From: Mycolicibacterium vulneris
GTDB lineage: Bacteria > Actinomycetota > Actinomycetes > Mycobacteriales > Mycobacteriaceae
Direction: 5' to 3'
Length of the DNA stretch: 64,000 bases
Assembly: GCF_002104765.1 (NCBI RefSeq)
Contig: NZ_NCXM01000013.1
Span: 62,001-126,000 of the forward strand
The notes beneath the pieces were generated by a model. The model was not told the origin of the DNA, searched no databases, and saw nothing but the letters and a program-made list of their open reading frames with translations. How positions within the stretch are numbered: position 1 is the first letter of the stretch; the number at the start of each line of letters is the position of its first letter. Below are positions 30,119-38,254 of this stretch, piece after piece. The translations under genes and the position numbers were made by a program.

Positions 30119-30469
30119 ATGATGTCCTCACCTCGCAGGCTGACCGCCTTGGCCGCCCCCCTCTTGGCGGGCGCGGCTCTGGTTGCCAGCGCCGCGGTCG
30201 CTACCGCCGATCCCCTCGACGACGCATACCTTGCCCAGTTGCGCGGCGCCGGTTTCAGTTGGCCGCCCGAACACGACGCGGCCCTCACCGGAATGGGCCG
30301 CCTGATCTGCGACGACATCGGGTGGGGCTGGACGTATGACCAGATCGCCCAGAGCGTCCACCAGACTCTGGATCCGAGGAACGTGACGTTCGGAGACGTC
30401 GGATCCATGGTGAGCCTTGCGCATTCGACCTACTGCCCGCTGCAGCGATGCTGGACCGACCACTGCTGA
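30119..30469 (+). CDS. DUF732 small secreted protein
   Basis: A 116-residue exported protein. Signal peptide about residues 1-31 with the Ala-rich core LLAGAALVASAAVATA, then DPLDDAYLAQLRGAGFSWPP, Cys in RLICDDIGWGWT and Cys in TYCPLQRCW, with one extra C-terminal Cys pair compared with its paralogues. AAAGGA lies 7 bases upstream of the ATGATG start. It converges on another DUF732 gene 34 bases away. Confidence 0.83.
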   Translation: MMSSPRRLTALAAPLLAGAALVASAAVATADPLDDAYLAQLRGAGFSWPPEHDAALTGMGRLICDDIGWGWTYDQIAQSVHQTLDPRNVTFGDVGSMVSLAHSTYCPLQRCWTDHC

Positions 30470-30503
30470 TCACAGCGAAAATTTTGTGCTGCACTAGCTG
30501 TGC

Positions 30504-30860
30504 TCACATGAGCGGGGGTGGCATCAGCCAGCCAAACGAAGGGTCGACATCGTTCTTGTATTGCGGGCAATACGCAACTACCGAGGCGCCGATGAAGTAG
30601 CCAGATTGCTTCGGCGACAGGGCCGTTTGCTTCGCCAGCTGTAGCGCAAGCATCGAGACGTTCGGGTTGGTAGCGACGTTGGTGCACACCGTATGAGCCA
30701 TCGCGATGGCATTGTCGTTGTCGAGCATGGTGATTCCACCCTTGGCAAGGCCCGCGATGAACGCGTCGTCGGTTTCATCCGCTGTTGCCGGCGTTGCGAA
30801 GGCCAGCGCGGCGATGGACAGAATTGCTCCGACGGCCGACCACATCCCAACCCTGATCAA
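30504..30860 (-). CDS. DUF732 small secreted protein
   Basis: A 118-residue exported protein, chosen from a TTG start at 30860 because GGGAGG stands 7 bases upstream; the next in-frame ATG is five codons later. Signal segment VGAILSIAALAFATPATA, then DETDDAFIAGLAKGGITMLD, Cys in HTVCTNVATN and Cys in AYCPQYKND. The tail ends SFGWLMPPPLM. Fourth DUF732 copy of the region. Confidence 0.82.
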   Translation of the reverse strand: MIRVGMWSAVGAILSIAALAFATPATADETDDAFIAGLAKGGITMLDNDNAIAMAHTVCTNVATNPNVSMLALQLAKQTALSPKQSGYFIGASVVAYCPQYKNDVDPSFGWLMPPPLM

Positions 30861-30961
30861 GACATGACCTCCCCTCGGTGCGCGGGCCAAATCGGCGGCG
30901 AGTCAAGGACGACTTCTTGAACGATAGTCGGTGTCCTTATGCCGCGCGCGACGTGCGCACG

Positions 30962-31336
30962 TCAGGACGAGCAGTGTGTGGTCTTGATCCGGCCGTTGGG
31001 TGACCCCAGCTTGGCCAGCGCGTCGTTCGCGGACGCCGACGTGTCGGGACCCGAGCCGCCCTGGAAACGGCCGGAGGCGCGGTCAAACGCGACCGATGCG
31101 CAGCCGTTGCGCGTGCCGGCCACGACCTCACAGGCGTCACCGGCTTCGGCGGTGCAGTGTGCCAGCGCGATTTGGTTCGCCTGGTCCTGACTGCCCCCGG
31201 TGCCCCAGCCGGCGGCTCGTCCGGTTCCGACGGACACGGCCAGGGCAACGAAGTCGTCGTCGGCCCGGGCCGTCGGCGTCGGCAGCGCGACGACCCCGGT
31301 AACGACCGCAACGACGATGGCAATGATCGACCGCAC
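30962..31336 (-). CDS. DUF4189 exported protein
   Basis: A 124-residue secreted protein with signal segment IIAIVVAVVTGVVALPTPTA followed by ARADDDFVALAVSVGTGRAA, and the DUF4189 core with DQANQIALAHCTAEAGDACE, VVAGTRNGCASVAFD and a last Cys in KTTHCSS. Four cysteines suggest two disulfides. The GTG at 31336 follows AAGGAG by 7 bases; a TTG six codons upstream would give a longer form. The function of this domain is unknown; members are common in the mycobacterial cell envelope. Confidence 0.8.
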   Translation of the reverse strand: MRSIIAIVVAVVTGVVALPTPTARADDDFVALAVSVGTGRAAGWGTGGSQDQANQIALAHCTAEAGDACEVVAGTRNGCASVAFDRASGRFQGGSGPDTSASANDALAKLGSPNGRIKTTHCSS

Positions 31337-31422
31337 CGCTTCACTCCTTTGCAATGCTCAGGAGAGGAATTTAGCGCCAAGGACGCTGACCGCGCAGGCA
31401 AATGGGCCGCCGCGGCGCCAGG

Positions 31423-31641
31423 CTACGAGTTGTCTTCCGGGTCTTCGGCCAGGTAGGTCACGTCGTACCACCGCCGGTTCCGTTCGGCGTCGCGAGCTTC
31501 GGTCGCGGTTGCCTGCTCGAGCCGGACGTCGGTCAGATGCGGATTATCCACGCGGATGCGGTCTTCGAGCTCGGCATGCAGTGCCTCGCCGTCCAGGGCG
31601 ATATCCGCGTCCGCTCGGCCCGTGTACCTCGTCCAACTCAC
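31423..31641 (-). CDS. Small hypothetical protein (72 aa)
   Basis: A hydrophilic acidic protein starting VSWTRYTGRADADIALDGEA and ending YDVTYLAEDPEDNS, with strong GC3 codon use. A GTG two codons earlier is an alternative start. There is no signal peptide, membrane segment or motif I recognise. It stands alone between the DUF4189 gene and a SnoaL-like remnant. Confidence 0.55.
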   Translation of the reverse strand: MSWTRYTGRADADIALDGEALHAELEDRIRVDNPHLTDVRLEQATATEARDAERNRRWYDVTYLAEDPEDNS

Positions 31642-31799
31642 GCCCACATTGTGCTCCGGCGATGGCGCCGCGCGAAATCGTCGGGCCACCTGCGGGTCTC
31701 ACGAACGAATTCACCCTTCGCGAGCCGATCCGTTTCTTCTATACTCGGCATACTCTCGTGGAGGATGCGATGGCTACAGCCTGGGACACGCTCGATCGC

Positions 31800-32107
31800 T
31801 ATGTCGTCATCTCGACGGCGACACTGCGCACGCCGAAAGCTACGTCATCGTGGTGCTCATCGGCCCCGATGCCAAGAGCACCCAGTTCATCACCGGCCGC
31901 TACATCGACCGGCTCGAGCGGCGAAATGGCCAGTGGCGGATCGCTGTTCGTCGGTCGACAGTTGAGGGCATGTTCATTGCCGGTGCGAGAGTGTTGCGGT
32001 CTTCCTTCTTCACCGAGAAGGGATATCTTGTCGGTACCCGAGATCGGGCCGACCTGTCCTACCAACGACCGCTGACGATCGACGCGCCCGCACCTGCCCG
32101 GTGGTAG
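31800..32107 (+). pseudogene. SnoaL-like (NTF2 fold) C-terminal remnant
   Basis: From about 31811 the frame reads LDGDTAHAESYVIVVLIGPD, then TGRYIDRLERRNGQWRIAVR and GTRDRADLSYQRPL before the stop at 32107. These are the last beta-strands of SnoaL-like ring-hydrolase/dehydratase-fold proteins. The N-terminal helices, which should precede the DGDTA segment, are not found in any frame nearby, so the gene is truncated. Confidence 0.55.
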
Positions 32108-32570
32108 CCAGACGAGCGGATCCAGCACCGCGCATCGCCCCGTCAACGTCATCCCCGCCGTCGTCGCCGCGTAGCCCGTGATCGTGCCAATGACCAAGTT
32201 GGCGACACCGGTGGCTCAGCTTGGTTGTTAGATCCCTTTAAGCGCATCGGGGCAACCAAGGTTTGATCTCGCAACCCTCGATTCAACCTGGAGGTGCTTG
32301 CAGACTGGGCGCATAGCCTGTTTGCTGTACAAGAGGCGTCGGCAGCCGATTGAGGGTAGGAATCCTCATTCCGCGGGGATCTAAACAGCGGGGAGGGCCG
32401 TATTTTATTGCGGCACATACTATTTAACCCGACCGAGGGAATGGCTGCTTCCCTAACGTCTTCTAGTGGCCTCTTCAACGTGGGGCACCTCGCGACCCAT
32501 TCTGGCCGTGATAGATGGCGATTAATGACCAAGGCGTTTGCGGCAATAGCAGATCACTGGTTCTGATGGG
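32108..32570. other. 463-bp stretch without a recognised gene
   Basis: GC content drops compared with the neighbours and no frame shows protein-like codon use. I see no RNA gene or strong hairpin. It may hold the promoter of the small plus-strand gene that follows. Confidence 0.5.
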
Positions 32571-32768
32571 TTGAGTGTGCCCCTTAAGCGAATCGACGAA
32601 TTGAAGCCCGGAGACAGGATCCGGATGAAGATCGGGCACGCCACCGTCGTTGCCACTGAGCCCCTGGACGACGACCGCACCATGCTCACCTTTACCTACG
32701 GGACGAAGGGCCCCGCCGACAACGCGCTCACAGTGGATGTCCTCGACGACAACGAGTGGGGTTGGTGA
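32571..32768 (+). CDS. Small hypothetical protein (65 aa)
   Basis: A 65-residue hydrophilic protein, LKRIDELKPGDRIRMKIG with DRTMLTFTYGTKGPADNALT and ending DDNEWGW. The pattern suggests a small beta-barrel (Hint- or SH3-like), but no family is recognised. The start is TTG at 32571 or GTG at 32577; neither has a clear Shine-Dalgarno sequence. Confidence 0.5.
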   Translation: MSVPLKRIDELKPGDRIRMKIGHATVVATEPLDDDRTMLTFTYGTKGPADNALTVDVLDDNEWGW

Positions 32769-32839
32769 GGCGAAAAGAACCTTGTCGGCGACGGTTCGGC
32801 ATATGACTATTGGATGGGTACGGGCCCGCAGGAGGAACC

Positions 32840-33340
32840 ATGGCTGCATACCGTCTGACAGGCTTCGCCGGTGTATCCGCCTCTTCGCTCGCGATTGCCC
32901 TGCAGATTTCCCCGGCGGCTTTCGCCGACAATCCGTCCTGGAACGGCCAGTACGCGATCACGTTCATGGTTGGCCCCAAGGCCGGGACCAGCATGGCGGT
33001 CGGTGACCCTGAGACGCAGCACACCGAGACCTACGGGTTCCGCTCGACCTGTACCAGCGGGAAGTGCGTCGCCACCATCGTCAGTGGCCCCCCGCCGACC
33101 AACCCGACGGTTCCGCAGCCGGTGCAGTTCACCTGGGATGGAAAATCCTGGTCACAGACCAACGATTTTCAGTGGGACTGCATGATGCCTGACACCACGA
33201 TCCAATGGAATCCGGCCCGAGCCGAGACGCGCTACACGCCCCAACCCGATGGGTCGCTCGCCGGCGTCATGCACACCGACATCTTGAGCGGCGCGTGCCA
33301 GGGCACGATCGACATGGATATGTCGGCCGTGCGCGTGTGA
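32840..33340 (+). CDS. Secreted protein, Rv2253-like
   Basis: A 166-residue exported protein. AGGAGG precedes the ATG. The signal segment (about residues 1-30, ending SPAAFA-DN) is followed by PSWNGQYAITFMVGPKAGTS, then TYGFRSTCTSGKCVATIVSG (a Cys pair), WDGKSWSQTNDFQWDCMMPD and HTDILSGACQGTIDMDMS. This Cys and Trp pattern matches the small mycobacterial secreted family of Rv2253. Function unknown; two disulfides are likely. Confidence 0.75.
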   Translation: MAAYRLTGFAGVSASSLAIALQISPAAFADNPSWNGQYAITFMVGPKAGTSMAVGDPETQHTETYGFRSTCTSGKCVATIVSGPPPTNPTVPQPVQFTWDGKSWSQTNDFQWDCMMPDTTIQWNPARAETRYTPQPDGSLAGVMHTDILSGACQGTIDMDMSAVRV

Positions 33341-33417
33341 ATCTGCTTTCGCGACTGCGCGTGCTATGCACCGTCGTTGCCGTCGCGCAGATTCAGTTGC
33401 CCCGCAAGATAATTCGC

Positions 33418-33975
33418 TCAGGTATGGACTTTCCAGCCCGCCAATGGGGTTGGTGCCGCGGGAGCGTCGGGATCGTTGAACTCGATGTAAACGTCGCCCT
33501 GCTTGATTGTGCTGTCGTAGGCGATGAATCCGTGGGCGGTCTGGCCGTTGGTGACGCTGCCCGAGCGCAGCGGCGGCACCTTGTTGATCTTCTGGTAATC
33601 AACCAGAGAGGAGCCGCCCTGGACATCGCGGTTCGGGTCTTGCCGCCACGGGGAAGAGGCGGCGGTCAGTGAGGCCTGGCTGTAGTTGAACGGCGCGGTG
33701 GACTTGCCTTGGATGGTCAGTTCGATGACGTTGCAGCCCCCGCCGCCGGAGCAGCCGGACGAGACCCAGGTCGCGTTGTTGAGCGTGACGTCGGCGGTCG
33801 CGGTGCTGTACTCCGTGACATGGATGCTGGTGCCGGATTTTCCCGTCGGGAAAGGCGACTGCTGCGAATTCGGATCGGCGGTGACGTGGGGGGCGGTCAA
33901 ACCCGCCGTCAGCGCCAGCGTCGCTGCGAGTGCGCTCATGTGAGCAGGCCTGATCACTGCCAGAAGATAGCGCAT
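33418..33975 (-). CDS. Exported MPT63-like (DUF1942) protein
   Basis: A 185-residue secreted protein. Signal segment SALAATLALTAGLTAPHVTA, then a beta-rich domain starting GKSGTSIHVTEYSTATADVT, with a Cys pair in SSGCSGGGGCNVIELTI and IAYDSTIKQGDVYIEFNDPD near the end. The layout (Ig-like beta sandwich after TGK-G) resembles the MPT63/DUF1942 antigens. The start at 33975 is uncertain: ATG codons 1 and 13 both give a signal peptide. It converges on the Rv2253-like gene. Confidence 0.68.
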   Translation of the reverse strand: MRYLLAVIRPAHMSALAATLALTAGLTAPHVTADPNSQQSPFPTGKSGTSIHVTEYSTATADVTLNNATWVSSGCSGGGGCNVIELTIQGKSTAPFNYSQASLTAASSPWRQDPNRDVQGGSSLVDYQKINKVPPLRSGSVTNGQTAHGFIAYDSTIKQGDVYIEFNDPDAPAAPTPLAGWKVHT

Positions 33976-34042
33976 TCGGGGATTTCACCGCGAGTTCGCG
34001 CCCGTTGACGCCAGCATCCGGAACCACCAATGAAGGCTGGCG

Positions 34043-34318
34043 TCACGGCTGCGGCGGTGCAGGCGGGTTGTCCCAACTGCCGGGCGTGCCGGCCGGCACC
34101 TGCACCCCGAGCCAGTTGCACGGCATCATCGATCGCCACGCGATGAACGCGCATTGCTGCTCGGGCGTCAACGGGCTGGGACCCGCGCATGGCGGCGTTC
34201 CCGGCGCGCCGCAGATCGGATCGGCCGATGAGAGCGGTGCGTAGGCGAAAGTGGCAGCCGCGAACATCAGCGCGGCGGCGGTGATCATGGTGGTGACGAG
34301 ACGTCGGGTGCGATGCAT
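34043..34318 (-). CDS. Small secreted protein (91 aa), Pro/Cys-rich
   Basis: A 91-residue exported protein with signal segment LVTTMITAAALMFAAATFAY, then DPICGAPGTPPCAGPSPLTP, EQQCAFIAWRSMMPCNWLG and a Pro-rich end. Four cysteines in the 60-residue mature part suggest two disulfides. GAGGGG lies just before the ATG. No family is recognised; the PICGAPGTPPC style is common in small mycobacterial secreted proteins. Confidence 0.65.
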   Translation of the reverse strand: MHRTRRLVTTMITAAALMFAAATFAYAPLSSADPICGAPGTPPCAGPSPLTPEQQCAFIAWRSMMPCNWLGVQVPAGTPGSWDNPPAPPQP

Positions 34319-34565
34319 AGCCCCTCGAATCTGTAGCGCTTGCGCAGATCGTAACCCCAGCTCAGGAGACGGTTCGGCTGTTTGAAAAATGCCCGGCTCA
34401 ACTCGCAGAATCGGCGGAATGGGCACATGTCGACACCCGGCCGGCGGACGGGAAGCCCGCTCGGCCACACCACCATTCGGCAAGACGTAATTAAAGGTCT
34501 TGGCGCACAACGTGTTTCAAAAACTAAACGTGCGCCTTACGACGATTTAGCCGGGGGTGGTTGCG

Positions 34566-34865
34566 CTAGTGCGGCAGGTTGGCCAGATAGCACCGCACTC
34601 GGGTGGCGGCGTCCTCTGGCTTGACTCCCATATCGATCAATCTCCGAACGACTTCGGCCGAGGGTATGCCAGAACCGATGTCGTTATCGATCACATGCAG
34701 GCTGGGGAACCAATTCTCTGCGCTGACTCCCGGTGGGGGAGGCTTCGCGCCACCCCCGACGCACTGAGCGTAACCATTGACGCCTGTTTCAGCGTGAGCC
34801 GGCGGCGCACCCATCGGCACAGCAATGGCGAGGCCGACCGTCGCAGCGGCGTACATAAGACGCAT
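34566..34865 (-). CDS. Small secreted protein (99 aa)
   Basis: A 99-residue exported protein: signal MRLMYAAATVGLAIAVPMGA ending AHA-ET, then YAQCVGGGAKPPPPGVSAEN, HVIDNDIGSGIPSAEVVRRL and a C-terminal Cys in RVRCYLANLPH. It resembles the protein at 35573-35872 in layout: signal, Gly-Tyr-x2-Cys-Val-Gly, then ID-D-SG-P-AE. The two are probably diverged paralogues. Confidence 0.68.
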   Translation of the reverse strand: MRLMYAAATVGLAIAVPMGAPPAHAETGVNGYAQCVGGGAKPPPPGVSAENWFPSLHVIDNDIGSGIPSAEVVRRLIDMGVKPEDAATRVRCYLANLPH

Positions 34866-35032
34866 CCTGGCATTATTGCGCGTTCGGGTTCTTTGACAAC
34901 CACGAATTTGGGTCGCCACCGTGAACACGCCTCTCGAAGGTGCATAACGGCCCGGCCGGAACTCGGTGGGGGACCGATTCCACATCGATTTTCCCTCTCA
35001 GTAGCCGCCGCCGGCCTTACACTGCATGAGAA

Positions 35033-35494
35033 ATGAGCGCCTATCAGACGGTCGTGGTCGGCACAGATGGCTCGGACTCCTCGCTGCGCGCGGTGGAGCG
35101 CGCGGCCGCGATCGCTGCGGATCATGGCGCGAAATTGATCGTTGTGACGGCACACCTCCCCGTTCCCGAGGAACGCGGCCGCTACGCCATCCCGCCGGGC
35201 AGCGACCACGGTCAGGACTACCGGACGGTGGGCGAGGCCCCGTACTACGCGATCCTGCGCGACGCCAGGGAGCGGGCGCACCAAGTCGGGGCCACGAACG
35301 TCGAGGAGAAGTCGGTTGTCGGCGCCCCCATCAACGTGCTCGTGCAGCTCGCGGAGGAGGTCGATGCCGACCTGCTGGTCGTTGGCAACGTCGGACTGAG
35401 CAGCGTCGCCGGCCGGCTGCTGGGATCGGTTCCTTCCGCCGTCTCCCGCAGGGCCAAGACCGACGTGCTGATCGTGCACACCACCGACGCCTGA
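35033..35494 (+). CDS. Universal stress protein (UspA family)
   Basis: A 153-residue single-domain USP. The N-terminal VVVGTDGSDSSLRAVERAAA and the C-terminal ATP-binding motif VVGNVGLSSVAGRLLGSVPS (G-x2-G-x9-G-S) are intact, so it should bind ATP. USPs of this kind in M. tuberculosis (Rv2623 group) are induced by hypoxia and nitric oxide and slow growth. No clear DosR box is present upstream; a GGGGACCGATTCC stretch about 55 bases before the start is only a weak half-match. It stands alone among exported-protein genes. Confidence 0.9.
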   Translation: MSAYQTVVVGTDGSDSSLRAVERAAAIAADHGAKLIVVTAHLPVPEERGRYAIPPGSDHGQDYRTVGEAPYYAILRDARERAHQVGATNVEEKSVVGAPINVLVQLAEEVDADLLVVGNVGLSSVAGRLLGSVPSAVSRRAKTDVLIVHTTDA

Positions 35495-35537
35495 GCCTCG
35501 TTGAGAATTGGTCGGGTCAGCCCGGCAATCGTTTGCT

Positions 35538-35565
35538 GATTACCAATCGCTACAGCTGGGTAATC
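35538..35565 (+). promoter_or_regulatory. GATTACC/GGTAATC inverted repeat at a gene start
   Basis: GATTACC (35538-35544) and GGTAATC (35559-35565) form a 7-bp perfect stem with a 14-base loop, ending 7 bases before the GTG of the next gene. It could be an operator or an mRNA hairpin next to the ribosome-binding region. Confidence 0.4.
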
Positions 35566-35572
35566 ATGTGAC

Positions 35573-35872
35573 GTGCGTCTCACCTCCGCCGCCGCGATCG
35601 GCACCGCTATCGCCGTCTTGTTCAGCGCCCCGGCGACGCTGATGGTCGCGTCCGCTCACGCCGACTTCAGTGGTTACCGCAGCTGCGTGGGAAAGATGAC
35701 TGAACCTGTGGCGGGACATGACCCCCAAAATTTGCAGCTCGTCGGCGTCATTGAGCAGGATCTCGATTCTGGCGTTTCCCCTCCGGCTGAGGCTCAGAGG
35801 GTAGCGCAGACGGGATTCGACCCGTCCTTTGCCAAAGGGATTGTTCAGTGTGTGATTGAAGAGCGCCCGTAG
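35573..35872 (+). CDS. Small secreted protein (99 aa)
   Basis: A 99-residue exported protein from a GTG start. Signal AAAIGTAIAVLFSAPATLMV ending AHA-DF, then SGYRSCVGKMTEPVAGHDPQ, IEQDLDSGVSPPAEAQRVAQ and Cys in IVQCVIEERP. It shares its arrangement with the protein at 34566-34865. A hairpin lies immediately upstream. No function is known. Confidence 0.68.
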   Translation: MRLTSAAAIGTAIAVLFSAPATLMVASAHADFSGYRSCVGKMTEPVAGHDPQNLQLVGVIEQDLDSGVSPPAEAQRVAQTGFDPSFAKGIVQCVIEERP

Positions 35873-35876
35873 CAAG

Positions 35877-36152
35877 TCATCCGTGAGCGGCATCCGCTGC
35901 CGCAATCAACGCCTGGGCCAGCTTTCGGGCTTCGGCCGGCGCGATGATCGGGGTATCGGGACAGTCGATGACGACCTGACACTCAGCGTGCCCGTCAACG
36001 TATTGCCGCCCGATGACGGAGACCACGATATCGGCCTGTGGCCCGTGGTTGATACTCCACTCCGGGCCGTCGAAAACCCTGAACGCTGCCTCGACGTTCT
36101 CCCATTCGTCGACCCTGGTTGCCCCGGTCGGAGGTGCAAGGTTGGATTTCAT
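35877..36152 (-). CDS. Hypothetical protein (91 aa)
   Basis: A 91-residue soluble protein starting MKSNLAPPTGATRVDEWENV. A probable beta-rich middle (SINHGPQADIVVSVIGRQYV) is followed by a Cys-containing strand and the C-terminal helix PAEARKLAQALIAAADAAHG. This resembles small mycobacterial proteins of unknown function. It converges on the preceding secreted-protein gene with a 4-bp gap. Confidence 0.62.
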   Translation of the reverse strand: MKSNLAPPTGATRVDEWENVEAAFRVFDGPEWSINHGPQADIVVSVIGRQYVDGHAECQVVIDCPDTPIIAPAEARKLAQALIAAADAAHG

Positions 36153-36663
36153 GGCTAGATCGTTTCCGCGATCCGGGGCGCGGGCACGAGTAGTCCACTA
36201 CTCCACTTGTGCTGGCACGGTCCGTCATTTGGCGGATTGCGTTGTCGACCAAAGTCGACCGGGTTCGTCATATTTGCAACAACTCTGTTGCGCGATACTG
36301 GGTTTGGTCGTGTCGGTGAGATAGACATTAACGCCGTTGTCCACGACGGCCCGGAGTCAATCGATCGGCAGTCCATCAAAAGCAGGCCCCTGCCGCGGTG
36401 GAACGTAGCACCTCGCGTGATACCGGTCGGTCCGCCATTTCAGGGCGTAGGTAGCCTCCGGCTTGGTGGGTAGGCCTGAAAGATGCTGGTGGGCAGCAGA
36501 AATGCGGTCTCAGGTTTTTCCTACCGGGCGCGGCGGGGATTGGCCATCGGGAGTGCACGCTGGGCCGGGCGGTCCAAGCATCGATGCCTTACCAACGGGC
36601 TAGCCAGCGGGGCGGGGACCCCACTGGGGCTTCCGGGCCTAGGTCTCATGTGCCGTTGTGATC
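36153..36663. other. 511-bp stretch without a recognised gene
   Basis: No frame has convincing codon use, signal peptide or domain. It separates the 91-aa gene from the 3' end of the UbiE-like methyltransferase gene. I see no strong repeat or RNA gene. Confidence 0.5.
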
Positions 36664-37386
36664 TTAATCTGCAGGATGCAAACCGAAATGGACCGTTCCG
36701 AAACCGGTGCTCAGCGAGACGGAGCGGGCATCAACGAAGCCCGCTTCCAACATCGCCTTGCTCAGCTCGTCCCGCGACAGCCAGGTGCGGATGGAATCGG
36801 ACGTGTAATGGTGGGCGTCGCGATGCCAAGAAAACGCCCAGCCCACCGTCGGCATCACGCCGAAGTAGAGCAAGTCATGAACGACTTTCAACGGCTTCGA
36901 GTTCGGCGTACTGAAGTCGAGCACCATCAACCGGCCACCCGGCCGCAGGACTCGCCAGAACTCACGTAGCGCCTGCCCGCGATCCGCGACGTTGCGCAGC
37001 CCGAAGCCGATTGTGACCACGTCGAACCATGCATCCGGGAAACGCAGATCCATGGCGTCGCCCTCCTGGAAGTCGACGGCCCCCCGCTGCCGGCCTCGGG
37101 CGACCTCAAGCATCGCCGCGCAGGAGTCGACGGCCACCACCTCGCCTGCCGGCCCGACAGCGGCCTCCTCCACGAGCGCGAGATCGCCCGTCCCGGTCGC
37201 AACATCCAGCACCCGTTCGCCGGGCCGAAGGGCGCAAAGCTCGATGGCCTGCTTCTTCCATACGCGATGAAGCCCCACCGTCCACACATCGGTCATCACG
37301 TCGTAGCGCGGCGCCAGCGCCGAAAACAGCTCCTTGACGTACCTGCTCTTAGCTTCGTCCGACTCGTTCCATCGCCGCGTAACCAT
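36664..37386 (-). CDS. UbiE/MenG-family C-methyltransferase
   Basis: A 240-residue SAM methyltransferase with the full UbiE/COQ5 pattern: YDVMTDVWTVGLHRVWKKQA near residue 28, the SAM site VLDVATGTGDLALVEEAAVG near residue 57, TIGFGLRNVADRGQALREFW near residue 123, and PGGRLMVLDFSTPNSKPL. The family methylates demethylmenaquinone or demethylubiquinol. I chose the ATG at 37386 (MVTRRWNESDEAK), with GGAGG 7 bases upstream. Mycobacteria have their main MenG elsewhere, so this is probably a paralogue with a related quinone or lipid substrate; that is inference. Confidence 0.85.
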   Translation of the reverse strand: MVTRRWNESDEAKSRYVKELFSALAPRYDVMTDVWTVGLHRVWKKQAIELCALRPGERVLDVATGTGDLALVEEAAVGPAGEVVAVDSCAAMLEVARGRQRGAVDFQEGDAMDLRFPDAWFDVVTIGFGLRNVADRGQALREFWRVLRPGGRLMVLDFSTPNSKPLKVVHDLLYFGVMPTVGWAFSWHRDAHHYTSDSIRTWLSRDELSKAMLEAGFVDARSVSLSTGFGTVHFGLHPAD

Positions 37387-37676
37387 CAGGAGCCTCCGAA
37401 CATCGCGACGTTGCCCCCGATTCGTCGACGAAAGCGTAAGCGCTTTCACGCGTACTGACATCGGCAATTACGAGAATTACCGCGACTGGGCGTAGCCCAA
37501 CTCGGCTAGTTCGAGAGGAGAGCAGAGTCGACCCGACCAACTATCTGGACGCGGCGCGAGAGCGATTTGATGCCACCCACTCCGACGAGTCTCGGTGCTT
37601 ACTGGCCACGCAGTTCACGTTCAGTTCACGCATCGAGAATTGGGGGTAGAAAACCACATCTGACGTGGAGCAACCT

Positions 37677-37751
37677 TGGTGCGCGATACTGGGATTGAAC
37701 CAGTGACCTCTTCCGTGTCAGGGAAGCGCTCTCCCGCTGAGCTAATCGCGC
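37677..37751 (-). tRNA. tRNA-Val (anticodon GAC)
   Basis: Read on the minus strand, the 7-bp acceptor stem GCGCGAT/ATCGCGC, the D arm TAGCTCAGCGGGAGAGC, the anticodon loop CTGACAC (GAC, Val) and the T arm GTTCAATCC are complete. The 3' CCA is encoded (37677-37679). Confidence 0.95.
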
Positions 37752-37766
37752 CGGGAAACCAAAAGC

Positions 37767-37840
37767 TGGAGGTGGAGACGGGAATCGAACCCGTGTGCAC
37801 GGCTTTGCAGGCCGTTGCCTCACCACTCGGCCACTCCACC
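37767..37840 (-). tRNA. tRNA-Cys (anticodon GCA)
   Basis: The minus strand gives acceptor GGTGGAG/CTCCACC, anticodon loop CTGCAAA (GCA, Cys), T arm GGTTCGATTCC and an encoded TCCA end. It lies 15 bases upstream of tRNA-Val in the same direction and is probably cotranscribed with it. Confidence 0.95.
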
Positions 37841-37868
37841 GTTGGGGTCCACGCCACTTGCACCTTCG

Positions 37869-37941
37869 AGCGGATGACGGGATTCGAACCCGCGACCCTC
37901 ACCTTGGCAAGGTGATGCGCTACCAACTGCGCTACATCCGC
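37869..37941 (-). tRNA. tRNA-Gly (anticodon GCC)
   Basis: The minus strand gives acceptor GCGGATG/CATCCGC, D arm TAGCGCAGTTGGTAGCGCA, anticodon loop TTGCCAA (GCC, Gly) and T arm GGTTCGAATCC. CCA is not encoded. It is the first gene of the minus-strand Gly-Cys-Val tRNA unit. Confidence 0.95.
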
Positions 37942-38069
37942 GCGCCTCGGACGAGATCGTCGCCCGGTGCGAAGCACGACGATAGTCCACGTGAGCGGGC
38001 ACATACAAATTTCTTGGTACAAGCCGTGTCTACGCTATCGCGACGACCTGGCACACGACGAGGCCGGTA

Positions 38070-38096
38070 TTGTCGGGGGCTGGCGCGTGCTAATCT
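38070..38096 (+). promoter_or_regulatory. Probable promoter of tRNA-Val (CAC)
   Basis: TTGTCG at 38070-38075 and TAATCT at 38091-38096 are separated by 15 bases, 26 bases before the mature tRNA. Both resemble SigA elements; the spacing is slightly short. Confidence 0.35.
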
Positions 38097-38122
38097 TCGA
38101 CGTCGTTCGCCATCTCGGCGCC

Positions 38123-38194
38123 GGTCCCGTGGCTCAGTGGGAGAGCGTCCGCTTCACACGCGGAAGGTCGCTGGTTCGATCCCAGCCGGGACCA
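38123..38194 (+). tRNA. tRNA-Val (anticodon CAC)
   Basis: Acceptor GGTCCCG/CGGGACC, D arm TGGCTCAGTGGGAGAGC, anticodon loop TTCACAC (CAC, Val), T arm GGTTCGATCCC, discriminator A; CCA is not encoded (CCT follows). It is divergent from the three minus-strand tRNA genes. No integrase or prophage is attached to it here. Confidence 0.95.
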
Positions 38195-38254
38195 CCTCAA
38201 GACGATGCAGGACAGGTACTTGTTTCTGCGAGGTTGGTGGCCTCGAGATCGCAT

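Noticed and set aside
34967..34985. Possible DosR box before the universal stress gene
   Set aside because: Only the left half (GGGAC) fits; the right half lacks GTCCC.
37677..38200. Prophage integrated at tRNA-Val
   Set aside because: No integrase, phage structural gene or attachment duplication is present near the tRNA genes.
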